Shown in pieces: positions 44,357-53,081 of a stretch of DNA of 64,000 nt. The notes below the pieces were generated by a model. That model was not told the DNA's origin. It ran no database searches and saw nothing but the letters and a program-made list of their open reading frames with translations. Origin of the DNA: an uncultured Paracoccaceae bacterium (lineage in GTDB: Bacteria > Pseudomonadota > Alphaproteobacteria > Rhodobacterales > Rhodobacteraceae); NCBI GenBank assembly GCA_947503775.1, contig CANNFE010000002.1:62001-126000 (forward strand), read 5' to 3'. Numbering within the stretch: position 1 is the first letter of the stretch; every line of letters starts with the position of its first letter. A program made the translations under genes and the position numbers.

Positions 44357-46201
44357 TTACTCTGCCGCCTTGTTGAGCGCGAGAAATCCGCCCGACTGCC
44401 GCTTCCAGAAACTGGCATAAAGCCCGCCCTGATCGAGCAGCTCGGCATGGGTGCCATCCTCGGCGATTCGGCCCTGATCGAGGACGAGGATCCGGTCCAT
44501 ATGCGCGATGGTCGACAGGCGGTGTGCGATGGCGAGGACGGTCTTGCCCTCCATCATCGTCTGGAGCGTGCGCTGGATCGACGCCTCGACCTCGCTGTCG
44601 AGGGCGGAGGTCGCCTCGTCGAGGATCAGGATCGGAGCATCCTTGAGGATGACCCGGGCCAGCGCGATTCGCTGGCGTTGACCGCCCGACAGCTTGACGC
44701 CCCGTTCGCCGACCTTGGCGTCATAGGCGGGGCGACCTTCGTTGTCGGCCAGATCGAGGATGAAATCGTGCGCCTCGGCCCGTTTGGCGGCGTCGATCAT
44801 CTGATCCTCGGTCGCGCCGGGATTGCCGTAGAGGATGTTGTCGCGGATCGAGCGGTGCAAGAGCGAGCTGTCCTGCTGGACCATGCCGATGGCGCGGCGC
44901 AGGCTGTCCTGCGTCACGTGGCTGATATCCTGTCCGTCGATCAGGATGCGCCCGCTTTCGGCGTCGTAAAATCGCAGGAGCAGCTTGACGAGTGTCGATT
45001 TGCCGGCGCCGGAGCGACCGACGAGGCCGACCTTTTCACCCGGCGCGATGTTCAGCGTGATCCCGTCAAGGCCGCCGGAGCCCTGGCCGTAGTGGTGGCT
45101 GAGATGCTCGATTCGGATCTCGCCTTTGCTGACGTTCAGCGGGGACGCGGTTTTGGCGTCGATGAGGGTGACGGGTTGGGCAATCGTCTCCATCCCTTCG
45201 GCGACGACGCCGAGGTTCTGGAAGAAATTCGAGACGGCCCACATGATCCAGCCGGACATGCCGTTCAGGCGCAGGGTCAGGGCGGTTGCGGCGGCGACCA
45301 CGCCGATGGAAGCGGTTCCGCCGATCCAGAGCGCGACGGCCCAGCCGACGACGCCGACGATCAGCATCCCGTTCAGGACCGTCAGCGCGATGTCCATGAT
45401 CGTGTAGATCCGCATCTCGCGCATGAAGGTCGTGCGCGTGCCTTCGATAGCTTCCCTGGCGTAGGAGAGTTCGCGGTCGTGATGGGCGAAAAGCTTGACC
45501 GAATGGATGTTAGTATAGGCATCGACGACGCGGCCCGTGACCTCGGACCGGGCGTCGGAACTGGCCTTGGAGGCGGGGCCGATGCGCCGGACGGTCCAGA
45601 CCACAAGAGCCCCATAGAGGATGAACCAGATCAGAAGCGGAATGGCGAGGCGCGGGTCGGCATCGGACAGCAGGATGGCGGCACCGACCAGATAGGCGAG
45701 CGCGAAGGTCAGCGCGTCGAAGATCTGGAAGATCGCCTCGCCCGCGGCGGGCGGGGTCTGCATGATGCGGTTGGAGATCCGGCCCGCGAAATCATTCTCG
45801 AACCAGCCGACGGACTGGCGCAGCACATGGCGGTGCGCCCGCCAGCGGATCAGCGTTCCGAAGTTGGGCAGGATCGAGTTGTTCAGGATCAGCACATCCA
45901 CCATCTGAAACGCGGGACGGATCAGGAGGATGAAGGCGGCGATAAAGAGCAGCTCGGTCCCGTGATCGGACATCAGCGTGTCCGGCGTTGCGCCCGTCAG
46001 GATGTCGACGACGCGGCCCATGTAGAAGATCAGACCGACCTCGATCGCAGCAACCACGACCGAGAGCAGCGCAGCCAGGATCATCAGGCTTTTGAACGGC
46101 CGCGAATAGTCGATCAGAAACGGCCAGAGCTTGCGGGGCGGAACATCCGTCTCGGCATAGCTTTGGAACGGGTCGATCAGGTTTTCGAAAAACCGGAACA
46201 T
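44357..46201 (-). CDS. ABC exporter half-transporter, membrane and ATPase domains fused
   Basis: A 614-residue type I ABC exporter half, starting at ATG 46201. After a short cytosolic N-terminus (FENLIDPFQSYAETDVPP) come six membrane segments (from about residue 38 to 320). The ATPase domain (about 370-605) has Walker A GRSGAGKSTLVKLL, the LSGGQ signature, Walker B ILILDEATSALDSE and AIAHRLSTI. It is clearly a paralogue of the next gene downstream; the pair may form a heterodimer or two homodimers. As all catalytic motifs are intact in both, neither looks like the degenerate half common in heterodimers. Substrates of such exporters (lipids, drugs, peptides) cannot be inferred. It follows the CCA-adding enzyme gene after 126 bases. 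Confidence 0.95.
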   Translation of the reverse strand: MFRFFENLIDPFQSYAETDVPPRKLWPFLIDYSRPFKSLMILAALLSVVVAAIEVGLIFYMGRVVDILTGATPDTLMSDHGTELLFIAAFILLIRPAFQMVDVLILNNSILPNFGTLIRWRAHRHVLRQSVGWFENDFAGRISNRIMQTPPAAGEAIFQIFDALTFALAYLVGAAILLSDADPRLAIPLLIWFILYGALVVWTVRRIGPASKASSDARSEVTGRVVDAYTNIHSVKLFAHHDRELSYAREAIEGTRTTFMREMRIYTIMDIALTVLNGMLIVGVVGWAVALWIGGTASIGVVAAATALTLRLNGMSGWIMWAVSNFFQNLGVVAEGMETIAQPVTLIDAKTASPLNVSKGEIRIEHLSHHYGQGSGGLDGITLNIAPGEKVGLVGRSGAGKSTLVKLLLRFYDAESGRILIDGQDISHVTQDSLRRAIGMVQQDSSLLHRSIRDNILYGNPGATEDQMIDAAKRAEAHDFILDLADNEGRPAYDAKVGERGVKLSGGQRQRIALARVILKDAPILILDEATSALDSEVEASIQRTLQTMMEGKTVLAIAHRLSTIAHMDRILVLDQGRIAEDGTHAELLDQGGLYASFWKRQSGGFLALNKAAE

Positions 46202-46327
46202 CGGAAGGCCTATCTGGTGTCAGGTTGACACAACAGTGAGTCGGGTTTGGTTTACACCAGCGGTTGCCGGATGTCCCGACCTGTTCGGGTCAGAATATCA
46301 GCGATGCAGGACGGTGGCGTGCGGGCT

Positions 46328-47473
46328 CTAAACCTGAGCGAGAAGCTCTGCCTTGGTCAGGGTGAAATCCGAGAGGATCCAATCGGTTTCAAGCTGTTTG
46401 AGCGTCCGGCCAAGATCGGTGCCTTCGAGACCCGGCAGGTCGGCGGCGCGGATCGGGAAGGTCTGGGCATCGGCGCGGTCGATCCGGTCGAGCGTGTCGG
46501 GATTCGGCGGCATGCCGATATAGGCCGAGCGGATGAGTTCGGCGTCGCGGGCGATGGCGGTGCCGTGGCGATAGGCCTCCATCCCCGGATCGGCGGGATC
46601 GTTGAGGCGCGCGCGCAGAATCGTCAGGCGGCCCTGATCCTTGCGGGAGAGGCGCAGATGCGCGGTCTCTCCGCCCAGGCAAGCGAGGCGGCGCAGGGCG
46701 TGGGGTCCGGTTTGGGCGGTCTCTTCGTGGAAGATGAGGACGGGCAGCGCGGTCGCATCGGCGCCGGGCAGGAGCCGTGTCAGCAATCCCGCCTGCGCCA
46801 TGGCGGCGACGGACGGGCCAGGGTCGGGGGCTGAGAGCAGCTTGAGCAGCTCGCCCGTCACACGTTCGGAAGAGAGATTGTCGGTGAGATAGGCCAGATC
46901 GGCGCAGGCGGCGTAGCTGCCCGGATCGAGGCCACGCTCTGGCTTGCCGTACCAGGCGTGAAAGCGGAAGAAGCGAAGGATCCGCAGCGCATCCTCGAGG
47001 ATGCGGGTGGCGGGATCGTCGATGAAGCGGATGATGCGCTTGTTCAGATCGGGCAGGCCCTCGAGGGGGTCGATGAGCGTGCCATCGGGCTGGGCGTAGA
47101 GGGCGTTCATGGTGAAGTCGCGGCGGCGGGCATCCTCCTCGACCGAGGTCGCGAAGGCGACGGTGGCGCGGCGCCCATCGGTGGCGACGTCGCGGCGAAA
47201 GGTCGTGACCTCGATGGCCAGATCCTCGGCGACGACGGTGATCGTGCCGTGATCGATGCCGGTGGGGATCGCCTTGAGGCCCGCGTCTTCGGCGGCGGCG
47301 ATGACCTCGGTCGGGGTGGCGGAGGTGGCGATGTCGATATCGGCGACGGGTTTGCGCAGCAGCGCGTTGCGCACGCAGCCGCCGACAAAGAGCGCCTCGT
47401 GCCCCTGCGAGGTGAGGCTTGCCGTGATCTTTTGCGCGCGGGGATCGGTGAGCCAGTCGGCGGTGATCTTCAT
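46328..47473 (-). CDS. cca: CCA tRNA nucleotidyltransferase / poly(A) polymerase family
   Basis: A 381-residue class II nucleotidyltransferase. The catalytic head has LFVGGCVRNALLRKPVADIDIAT (residues about 28-50, seen in parts) with the metal-binding D-I-D, then DHGTITVV, VTTFRRDV and RRDFTMNALYA, and DPATRILEDALRILRFFRF for nucleotide selection. It should repair or add the CCA end of tRNA using CTP and ATP. The length and an unmodified C-terminus are usual in alphaproteobacteria. ATG 47473 lies 64 bases after the end of the Nudix gene on the same strand; hslO-Nudix-cca may be transcribed together. Poly(A) polymerase activity cannot be excluded by reading alone. Confidence 0.93.
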   Translation of the reverse strand: MKITADWLTDPRAQKITASLTSQGHEALFVGGCVRNALLRKPVADIDIATSATPTEVIAAAEDAGLKAIPTGIDHGTITVVAEDLAIEVTTFRRDVATDGRRATVAFATSVEEDARRRDFTMNALYAQPDGTLIDPLEGLPDLNKRIIRFIDDPATRILEDALRILRFFRFHAWYGKPERGLDPGSYAACADLAYLTDNLSSERVTGELLKLLSAPDPGPSVAAMAQAGLLTRLLPGADATALPVLIFHEETAQTGPHALRRLACLGGETAHLRLSRKDQGRLTILRARLNDPADPGMEAYRHGTAIARDAELIRSAYIGMPPNPDTLDRIDRADAQTFPIRAADLPGLEGTDLGRTLKQLETDWILSDFTLTKAELLAQV

Positions 47474-47537
47474 CGGGGCACCTTAAAATACGCCCTACGC
47501 TTCCCGCGTTCGGGCGGGCTTGTCCAGTCCGCCGCGC

Positions 47538-48137
47538 TCAGGTGAGGCGATCGGACAGGGCGCGCAGGATCCGGGCCGTGGCACCCCAGATGTAATAGGG
47601 GCCGTAAGGGACGGTGTAGAAATGGCGCGGGCGGCCTTGCCAGAGGCGCGACTGGACCGCGAAATTTTCCGGATCGGTGACATGGGTGAGGGGGACGCGG
47701 AAGATCTCGTCAACCTCGCCGGGTTCGGGTCGTTGCGCGAAGGGATCTGCGATGTGACCCACGATGGGCGTGACGGTGAAGCCGGTGACGGTTTCATGCG
47801 CGGGCAGGGTGCCGATGATGCTCACCTGGCGTTCGGGCAGGCCGGTTTCCTCGCGCGCCTCGCGCAGGGCGGTGGCGGTCAGGTCGGCATCGGCCGCATC
47901 GTGCTTGCCGCCGGGAAAGGCGATCTGGCCGGGATGCATCTTGAGCTGCGCGCTGCGCTTGGTCAGCAGGACCTCGAGGCCGGAGGGCGTTTCGATGAGC
48001 GGCACCAGCACGGCGGCCTGCCGGAGCTTGCGCGTCTCGGGCAGGGTCACGTCGCGGTTGAGATCATAGTCGGAGGAGGGCGCACCGGGGCGGGCAAGCG
48101 CCGCCTCGATGCGCCGGATGGGGTCAGTCGGCGGCAC
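47538..48137 (-). CDS. Nudix hydrolase, CoA diphosphatase type (NudL-like)
   Basis: A 199-residue Nudix protein. The box FPGGKHDAADADLTATALREAREETGL (about residues 74-100) is preceded by the CoA-specific pattern LLTKRSAQLKMHPGQIAFPGG, seen in part as KMHPGQIAFPGG, which marks the CoA-pyrophosphatase group. It should hydrolyse CoA or its derivatives to 3',5'-ADP and phosphopantetheine. The start is GTG 48137, which overlaps the end of hslO by 14 bases. Cytoplasmic. The overlap with hslO and the spacing to cca suggest one operon; a shared purpose is not evident. Confidence 0.92.
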   Translation of the reverse strand: MPPTDPIRRIEAALARPGAPSSDYDLNRDVTLPETRKLRQAAVLVPLIETPSGLEVLLTKRSAQLKMHPGQIAFPGGKHDAADADLTATALREAREETGLPERQVSIIGTLPAHETVTGFTVTPIVGHIADPFAQRPEPGEVDEIFRVPLTHVTDPENFAVQSRLWQGRPRHFYTVPYGPYYIWGATARILRALSDRLT

Positions 48138-49122
48138 GGCGCCGCTCTTCGGCTTCGAAGCCCAGCGTTTCGGGCTGGAATTCGTAATGGGCGCCGCAGA
48201 ACTGGCAGTCTGCGGTGACGATGCCGTCTTCGGTCGTCATATGCGCGATGTCCTTGTCGGAATAGATCGACAGGCTTTCGCGGACGCGGTCGGCCGAGCA
48301 GCTGCAGCCGAAGCGGACCAGTTGCGGGTCGTAGACGCGGGGGCTTTCCTCGTGAAAGAGCCGCACGAGAAGGTCGGTCGGCTGGATCGAGGGGCCGATC
48401 AGCTCGAGCTCTTCGACGGTGTCGAGGAGGAGATTGACGCGCGACCAGTTCTCTTCTTCGTCGCCATCGAGCATATCGGTGGGCGCTAGAAGGCCATCCT
48501 CGGCGGTGCCGCCCTCTGTCTTGGCGAAGGGGGAGGCTTTGGGCATGTGTTGCAGCATCACGCCGCCGGCGCGCCAGTGCTCGGGCCGGCCGGGGGACTG
48601 CGAGCGGCCATAGGACAGCGCGAAGCGGGTCGGCAGCTGCTCGGACTGGGCGAAATAGGTTTCGGCGCAGGCCGAGAGCGAGCCGCCCGCGATGGGGGTG
48701 ATGCCCTGATAGGGGGTCATGCCCTGGCCTTGATCGATCAGGATGGCGAAGTAGCCCTTGCCGATCAGCTCGAACGGGGGGACGTCGGCGAGGCGGTCCT
48801 CGTCAAAGCTGGCATAGGCGCGGATGCGGGCGGGGGCACCTTCGGCGTCGGGGCCGTAATAATCGGTCGCGATCAGGCGGGCCGGACCGTCGCCGCGCAC
48901 CTGAAGCGACAGCTTCCAGCGCAGGTCGATGGTCTGGCCGATAAGGGCGGTCAGCAGGCACATCTCGGCGACGAGCGCCTCGATCATGGGCGGATAGTCG
49001 TGCTGGGCCAGCACCTGATCGAGGGTGCCGTCGAGCCGCGCGATGCGGCCACGAATGTCCGAACGGTCAAGCTGAAACGGCAACACGGTGTCGTCCCAGG
49101 CGATCTGAGAGCCAAGGGTCAT
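48124..49122 (-). CDS. hslO: Redox-regulated chaperone Hsp33
   Basis: A 332-residue Hsp33. The C-terminal zinc switch has C273 and C275 (GCSCSADRV) and C306 and C309 (DCQFCGAHY), the canonical CxC and CxxC. The N-terminal chaperone domain contains LTALIGQTIDLRWKLSLQVRGDGP-like residues, here in part LRWKLSLQVRGDGP, and the YQGITPI stretch. On oxidation, zinc is lost and the protein becomes an ATP-independent holdase. ATG 49122 has AAGGA seven bases upstream. The C-terminal tail is a little longer than in E. coli. It likely heads the hslO-Nudix-cca unit and is divergent from another Nudix gene. Confidence 0.96.
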   Translation of the reverse strand: MTLGSQIAWDDTVLPFQLDRSDIRGRIARLDGTLDQVLAQHDYPPMIEALVAEMCLLTALIGQTIDLRWKLSLQVRGDGPARLIATDYYGPDAEGAPARIRAYASFDEDRLADVPPFELIGKGYFAILIDQGQGMTPYQGITPIAGGSLSACAETYFAQSEQLPTRFALSYGRSQSPGRPEHWRAGGVMLQHMPKASPFAKTEGGTAEDGLLAPTDMLDGDEEENWSRVNLLLDTVEELELIGPSIQPTDLLVRLFHEESPRVYDPQLVRFGCSCSADRVRESLSIYSDKDIAHMTTEDGIVTADCQFCGAHYEFQPETLGFEAEERRRAAD

Positions 49123-49191
49123 GGGCTTTCCTTAGGGGCCGGGGGTTGGCATACCGGGCCAATATAGGGGCGGCAAGCGGGCAACCAAGGG

Positions 49192-49626
49192 ATGCGGCGA
49201 TACGGTGACAGGCCTGCACGGGGGCAACGCTACGTCCTGCGGCCCGGAGTTTACGCGGTTCTGCCCAAAGGCGACGGGGTGCTTTTGACCGTGCAGGCCG
49301 GGCTGGATCCGCAGCTGGAATTGCCCGGCGGCGGGGTCGATCCGGGCGAGCAGCCGGTGCGGGCGCTGCACCGGGAGGTGCTAGAGGAAACCGGCTGGAC
49401 CATCGCAAGGCCGCGCCGCATGGGGGCGTTTCGGCGGTTCGTCTGGATGCCGGAATACCGCATATGGGCCGAGAAAGTTTGCACGATCTATCTGGCCATG
49501 CCGGTCCGGCCGGTCGGGCCGCCTTTGGAAGCGGAGCATCTGCCGGTCGTTCTGCCACTGCGCGAAGCAGCGGAGGTGCTGGACAAGCAGTGCAGCGGCG
49601 CGTTTGTCAAGGCTCTGGCGAGATAG
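49192..49626 (+). CDS. Nudix hydrolase
   Basis: A 144-residue Nudix protein with the box LPGGGVDPGEQPVRALHREVLEETGW (about residues 44-69), complete in the REVLEE core. Substrate-specific residues outside the box do not point to a known group, so the substrate (nucleotide sugar, dinucleotide or other pyrophosphate) is open. Positive residues at the N-terminus (RRYGDRPARGQRY) may be leader-like; the AAGGG immediately before ATG 49192 is too close for ordinary initiation, so the start may differ. It is divergent from hslO, and its last 20 bases overlap the convergent phosphatase gene. Confidence 0.85.
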   Translation: MRRYGDRPARGQRYVLRPGVYAVLPKGDGVLLTVQAGLDPQLELPGGGVDPGEQPVRALHREVLEETGWTIARPRRMGAFRRFVWMPEYRIWAEKVCTIYLAMPVRPVGPPLEAEHLPVVLPLREAAEVLDKQCSGAFVKALAR

Positions 49627-50887
49627 GCTGCCCGCCCGCGAAATCGATGAGCAGCGCGGAGATGTCGTCAGGGAAGTCCTGATCGCTGGCAAAGCTGTTG
49701 AGCGTCCAGATCATCGCATCGAGGAAGGCCGTTCCCTTGAGGGCGCGATTTTCGCGCATCAGCTCGATCAGGCCCGCCTCGAGCAACATGTTGCCGTCGG
49801 GATCGATGCAATCGGTGACGCCATCGGACAGAAGCAGAAGGCGGTCGCCGGGATAGAGCATCACCTCGCTCTCGTCATAGGAGGCATCGGGGATCAGACC
49901 GATCGGATAGCCGCCATCGCCTGCCAGCTCGATCGTGCCGTCAGCGCGCTGGATCACGGGATGGGGATGGCCGGCCTGGACGAAATTTACGCGTCCAGTT
50001 TCCAGATCGCAATGGCCGACGACGAGCGTGAAGTACTGATCGGTGCGGATGTCGTTCAGGATCGCCTCGTTCAGGTGACGCGCCAGTTCCGAGGGCGAGC
50101 GGGCGCGGGCGGTGCCGTCAGTGTCGAAGGCGATGGCGATGTTCCGGCGCAGGCTTTGATGCGACATCAGCCCGGCGATGCGGGAGGCCATCAGCGCCGA
50201 GGAGATCCCGTGGCCCGACACATCGAAGCCGAAAAAGCCGACCTTGGTCTTGCCGACGGGAAAGTAGGAGACAAGATCGCCGCCAAGACTGTCCGCCGAT
50301 TGCAGCATCACGGAAAAGCGGGCGCTGCCATAGTCACGGGTGGCGGGCGGCAAAAGCGATTGCTGCAGGTGTTTGGCCTGGACAAGATCGCGGTCGAGCA
50401 CGTCGTAAAGCCCCCGCACGCGGTCCATCGATATCTCGGTCGTGCGTTTGAGATCGGCAAGGCGCCGCATTTGCCCGGCCGTGCGATCAAGTGCGATCAG
50501 GCGCGTTTCGAGCGCCGCAAGATCGAGCGGGCGATAGAGCAGATCATCGGCACCGGCATGGAGCGCCGTTTCAACGCTGAGCATCGTGTCGGGATCGGCG
50601 ATCAGAAGGATGCGGGAGGCATAGTCGAGCTGGATCTCGTCCATCTCTTCGCAAAGCGACAGGGCAGAGCCGTCTGCCACCGTCTGGGCGGCGACGATCA
50701 GGTCGGGCGGATCGACCGCCAGATGCGACATGGCTTTGGCGATGGTCGTCACCTCGGTCCGTTTGCGGTCGCGAAACAGCGGCGAGATCGCGCCGAGCGT
50801 CATCGGATCGAGCCCCACGAACAGCACCGTGCGCGCCCGATCCTGTCCGGATGACATCCCTGAATGAGCGATGGCCTTGGCGTACAA
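49607..50887 (-). CDS. SpoIIE-type PP2C phosphatase with degenerate receiver domain
   Basis: A 426-residue protein. Residues about 18-135 have the size and pattern of a response-regulator receiver, but the phosphoacceptor aspartate is missing (PDLIVAAQ, residues 61-68, alanines where D is expected) and the conserved lysine is R119 (LYRPLD). A helical linker (about 140-180) leads to a PP2C/SpoIIE phosphatase domain with GGDLVSYFP, FDVSGHGISSALMA and LLLLSDGVTDCID. Such phosphatases usually act on anti-sigma-factor antagonists in partner-switching or general-stress control. No partner is adjacent. The start is TTG 50887, with AGAGG seven bases upstream; ATG 50857 is an alternative. Regulation by a non-phosphorylated signal or by protein contact is inferred. 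Confidence 0.88.
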   Translation of the reverse strand: MYAKAIAHSGMSSGQDRARTVLFVGLDPMTLGAISPLFRDRKRTEVTTIAKAMSHLAVDPPDLIVAAQTVADGSALSLCEEMDEIQLDYASRILLIADPDTMLSVETALHAGADDLLYRPLDLAALETRLIALDRTAGQMRRLADLKRTTEISMDRVRGLYDVLDRDLVQAKHLQQSLLPPATRDYGSARFSVMLQSADSLGGDLVSYFPVGKTKVGFFGFDVSGHGISSALMASRIAGLMSHQSLRRNIAIAFDTDGTARARSPSELARHLNEAILNDIRTDQYFTLVVGHCDLETGRVNFVQAGHPHPVIQRADGTIELAGDGGYPIGLIPDASYDESEVMLYPGDRLLLLSDGVTDCIDPDGNMLLEAGLIELMRENRALKGTAFLDAMIWTLNSFASDQDFPDDISALLIDFAGGQPISPEP

Positions 50888-50962
50888 CGGCGAGCCTCTG
50901 AGTCGAATAGCTTTGGCCGTCGTAGCTACGCGCGCCGTCTTAAGAAGCCGTGAAGATAAAAC

Positions 50963-52204
50963 CTAAACGAGAAATTCCGACAGGATCAGGTTGTCGGTGA
51001 TGTCGGTATATTCGAACCGCGCCTCGTCCAGGCGGGAAAAGAGCGCCGGGAAGTTCTCCTTGGCCGTCGTTTCGATCCCGATCAGGACGGTGCCGAGATT
51101 GCGGGCGGATTTCTTGAGATATTCAAAGCGGGAAATGTCGTCATCGGGGCCGAGGATCGACAGAAACTCCTTGAGCGCGCCGGGGCGCTGCGGCAGGCGC
51201 AGGACCAGGTATTTCTTGAGACCGGCGCTGCGCTGGGCACGTTCGCGCACTTCGGGCAGGCGTTCGAAGTCGAAATTGCCGCCCGTCGTCACGCAGACGA
51301 TGCGCTTGCCCTTGATGCGGTCCGTCATGTCCTTGAGCGCATCGATGGAGAGCGCGCCTGCGGGTTCAAGGACGATGCCCTCGATGTTCAGAAGCTCGAG
51401 GATAGTGGTGCAGATGCGATCCTCGGAGACAGCGTAGAGATCCGCAAGCTGCATGTCCGAGAGGCGCGCGAAGGGGCGGTCTCCGATCCGGGCAACGGCG
51501 GCGCCATCGACGAAGCTGTCGAGCGTGTCGAGCCTGACCGGCGCGCCCTTGAGAAGAGCGGCGCGCAGGCTTTGGCCACCGGCCGGTTCGATGAGGGCCA
51601 TTTCGGGCAGGCTTCCGGTGGCTTTCCAGTAGGCGCGCATCCCCGAAGACAGCCCGCCGCCACCGACGGGCAGCACGACGAGGTCAGGGGGCTGCGGGAT
51701 CTGATCGTCGATCTCGACCGCGACGGAGGACTGCCCCTCGATCACGTCGTCATCGTTGAAAGGAGAGAGAAAATGCGCGCCGGTCGTCTCGCAATGAGCC
51801 TGCGCGGCGGAGAGGGCTTCGTCGAGGTAGTCTCCGCTCAGTTCGATGGTGATGGTGCCGCCGCCGAAGATGCGGGTCTTCTCGATCTTCTGGGAGGGGG
51901 TGGTGACGGGCATGAAAATCGTGCCCTCCGCGCCGAAATGGCGGCACATGAAGGCGACTCCCTGCGCATGATTGCCCGCCGAAGCGCAGACAAAGCGGGT
52001 CTTGCCCGCCTCGATCTGCTTGCCCATCGCGTTGAAGGCACCGCGGATCTTGTAGGAGCGCACGGGCGAGAGATCCTCGCGCTTGAGCCAGATCTCGGCG
52101 CCGTATTTCTCAGAGAGATGGGCGTTCAGCTGAAGCGGCGTGCGCGGAAAGACCGCGCGCATCGCCTCGGTCGCGCGGCGGGCGGCTGAGACCAGATCAG
52201 GCAA
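50963..52204 (-). CDS. ilvA: Threonine ammonia-lyase (threonine deaminase)
   Basis: A 413-residue PLP enzyme. The PLP lysine is K52 in SYKIRGAFNAM, the glycine-rich phosphate cup is VLPVGGGGLSSGM near residue 185, and SAGNHAQGVAF marks the substrate asparagine loop. The last 80 residues (LVLRLPQRPGALKEFLSILG onward) form one ACT-like regulatory domain, shorter than the two domains of E. coli IlvA. It converts threonine to 2-oxobutanoate for isoleucine synthesis. ATG 52204. Its start overlaps the stop of the membrane protein gene by eight bases, so the two are co-transcribed. Serine dehydratase activity is possible as a side reaction. Confidence 0.95.
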   Translation of the reverse strand: MPDLVSAARRATEAMRAVFPRTPLQLNAHLSEKYGAEIWLKREDLSPVRSYKIRGAFNAMGKQIEAGKTRFVCASAGNHAQGVAFMCRHFGAEGTIFMPVTTPSQKIEKTRIFGGGTITIELSGDYLDEALSAAQAHCETTGAHFLSPFNDDDVIEGQSSVAVEIDDQIPQPPDLVVLPVGGGGLSSGMRAYWKATGSLPEMALIEPAGGQSLRAALLKGAPVRLDTLDSFVDGAAVARIGDRPFARLSDMQLADLYAVSEDRICTTILELLNIEGIVLEPAGALSIDALKDMTDRIKGKRIVCVTTGGNFDFERLPEVRERAQRSAGLKKYLVLRLPQRPGALKEFLSILGPDDDISRFEYLKKSARNLGTVLIGIETTAKENFPALFSRLDEARFEYTDITDNLILSEFLV

Positions 52205-52961
52205 GCTCTCGTCCTTCGACGTAGTGACCGTAGAGGGTGGTGAGGATGGAGATGCCGATCAAGGCGATGAGAACGTTCGGAATGGCCAGAAGGATTGGCT
52301 GGACGGCGATGGGAAGAGCCTCTGCCAAAAAGCCGAAGGGAAGTGAAATAACGAAAAAAGCAACAGTGCTTATGATAGCAAGAAGGATCATCGTGACGGT
52401 CGTCCCGGATGTTTCGTACCAAGTGGCCCCCAATCCCTCGGCTCGCCCGATCGCGGCCGCGGGCAGGATGACCGAAAGCCGATAAAAGACGGCTACGGAA
52501 AACACGATGACGGCTGAGATGGCCAAGAGTGGAAGAGGAGGCGGCAAGATGCTTGCGACAAGGACGCCGAGACCCATGATAATGAGCAGTACAACGCCAA
52601 TCACAAGGCTCCAACCAAGATAGGCAATCATCCGGCCAGCGGGGGGCTGATCTTTCGATGCCTCATCATCGCCTGACAAGAGCACATACCGATGCCAGGC
52701 AACGGCGAGCCATAAGGTGACGATCAACTGGAGGATCGCCAGGACAAAGATGACCCCTATACCATCAGGCGATCCGTTTCTCGCCGTCGTATTGATGTTG
52801 CCCTGTGCGGATAAGATTTGCTCAAGGCTAAGCGAAGTGACGGATGCGGCAACATAGGGTGTCGCGACGATGATGATGATCAGCGGCATCGCGAGCCTCA
52901 GCACCGTGTCGCGGCTGCCGTTCAGCATCTTGAGCGCGTGGACGAAAATTTTCCAAGCCAT
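52197..52961 (-). CDS. Integral membrane protein of unknown function
   Basis: A 254-residue protein with about six hydrophobic segments (near residues 20-45, 70-95, 120-145, 148-172, 190-215 and 225-245). No catalytic or transporter motif is seen and I do not recognise a family with certainty. ATG 52961 was chosen because GGAGAC lies about eight bases before it and it gives a short cytosolic N-terminus (AWKIFVHALKMLNG). The coding sequence is less G+C-rich than the flanks, which may reflect transfer or weak constraint. It lies directly upstream of ilvA with an eight-base overlap and is divergent from argG. Link to threonine catabolism is by position only. Confidence 0.8.
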   Translation of the reverse strand: MAWKIFVHALKMLNGSRDTVLRLAMPLIIIIVATPYVAASVTSLSLEQILSAQGNINTTARNGSPDGIGVIFVLAILQLIVTLWLAVAWHRYVLLSGDDEASKDQPPAGRMIAYLGWSLVIGVVLLIIMGLGVLVASILPPPLPLLAISAVIVFSVAVFYRLSVILPAAAIGRAEGLGATWYETSGTTVTMILLAIISTVAFFVISLPFGFLAEALPIAVQPILLAIPNVLIALIGISILTTLYGHYVEGRELA

Positions 52962-53081
52962 GGGGACGTCTCCGAAATTTTGAGTGACACTGCACCGCGC
53001 GAGGGAGGCGGACAAGGAGAACTTGCCCCCCCTTCGATCACGCGGTAGCAGCCGCAGAGCACAAGTCCGGAGGCCCGATCC

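Noticed and set aside
44189-46228. A 679-codon open frame on the plus strand
   Set aside because: It is the mirror of the ABC exporter gene, with composition dominated by D, G, R and Q.
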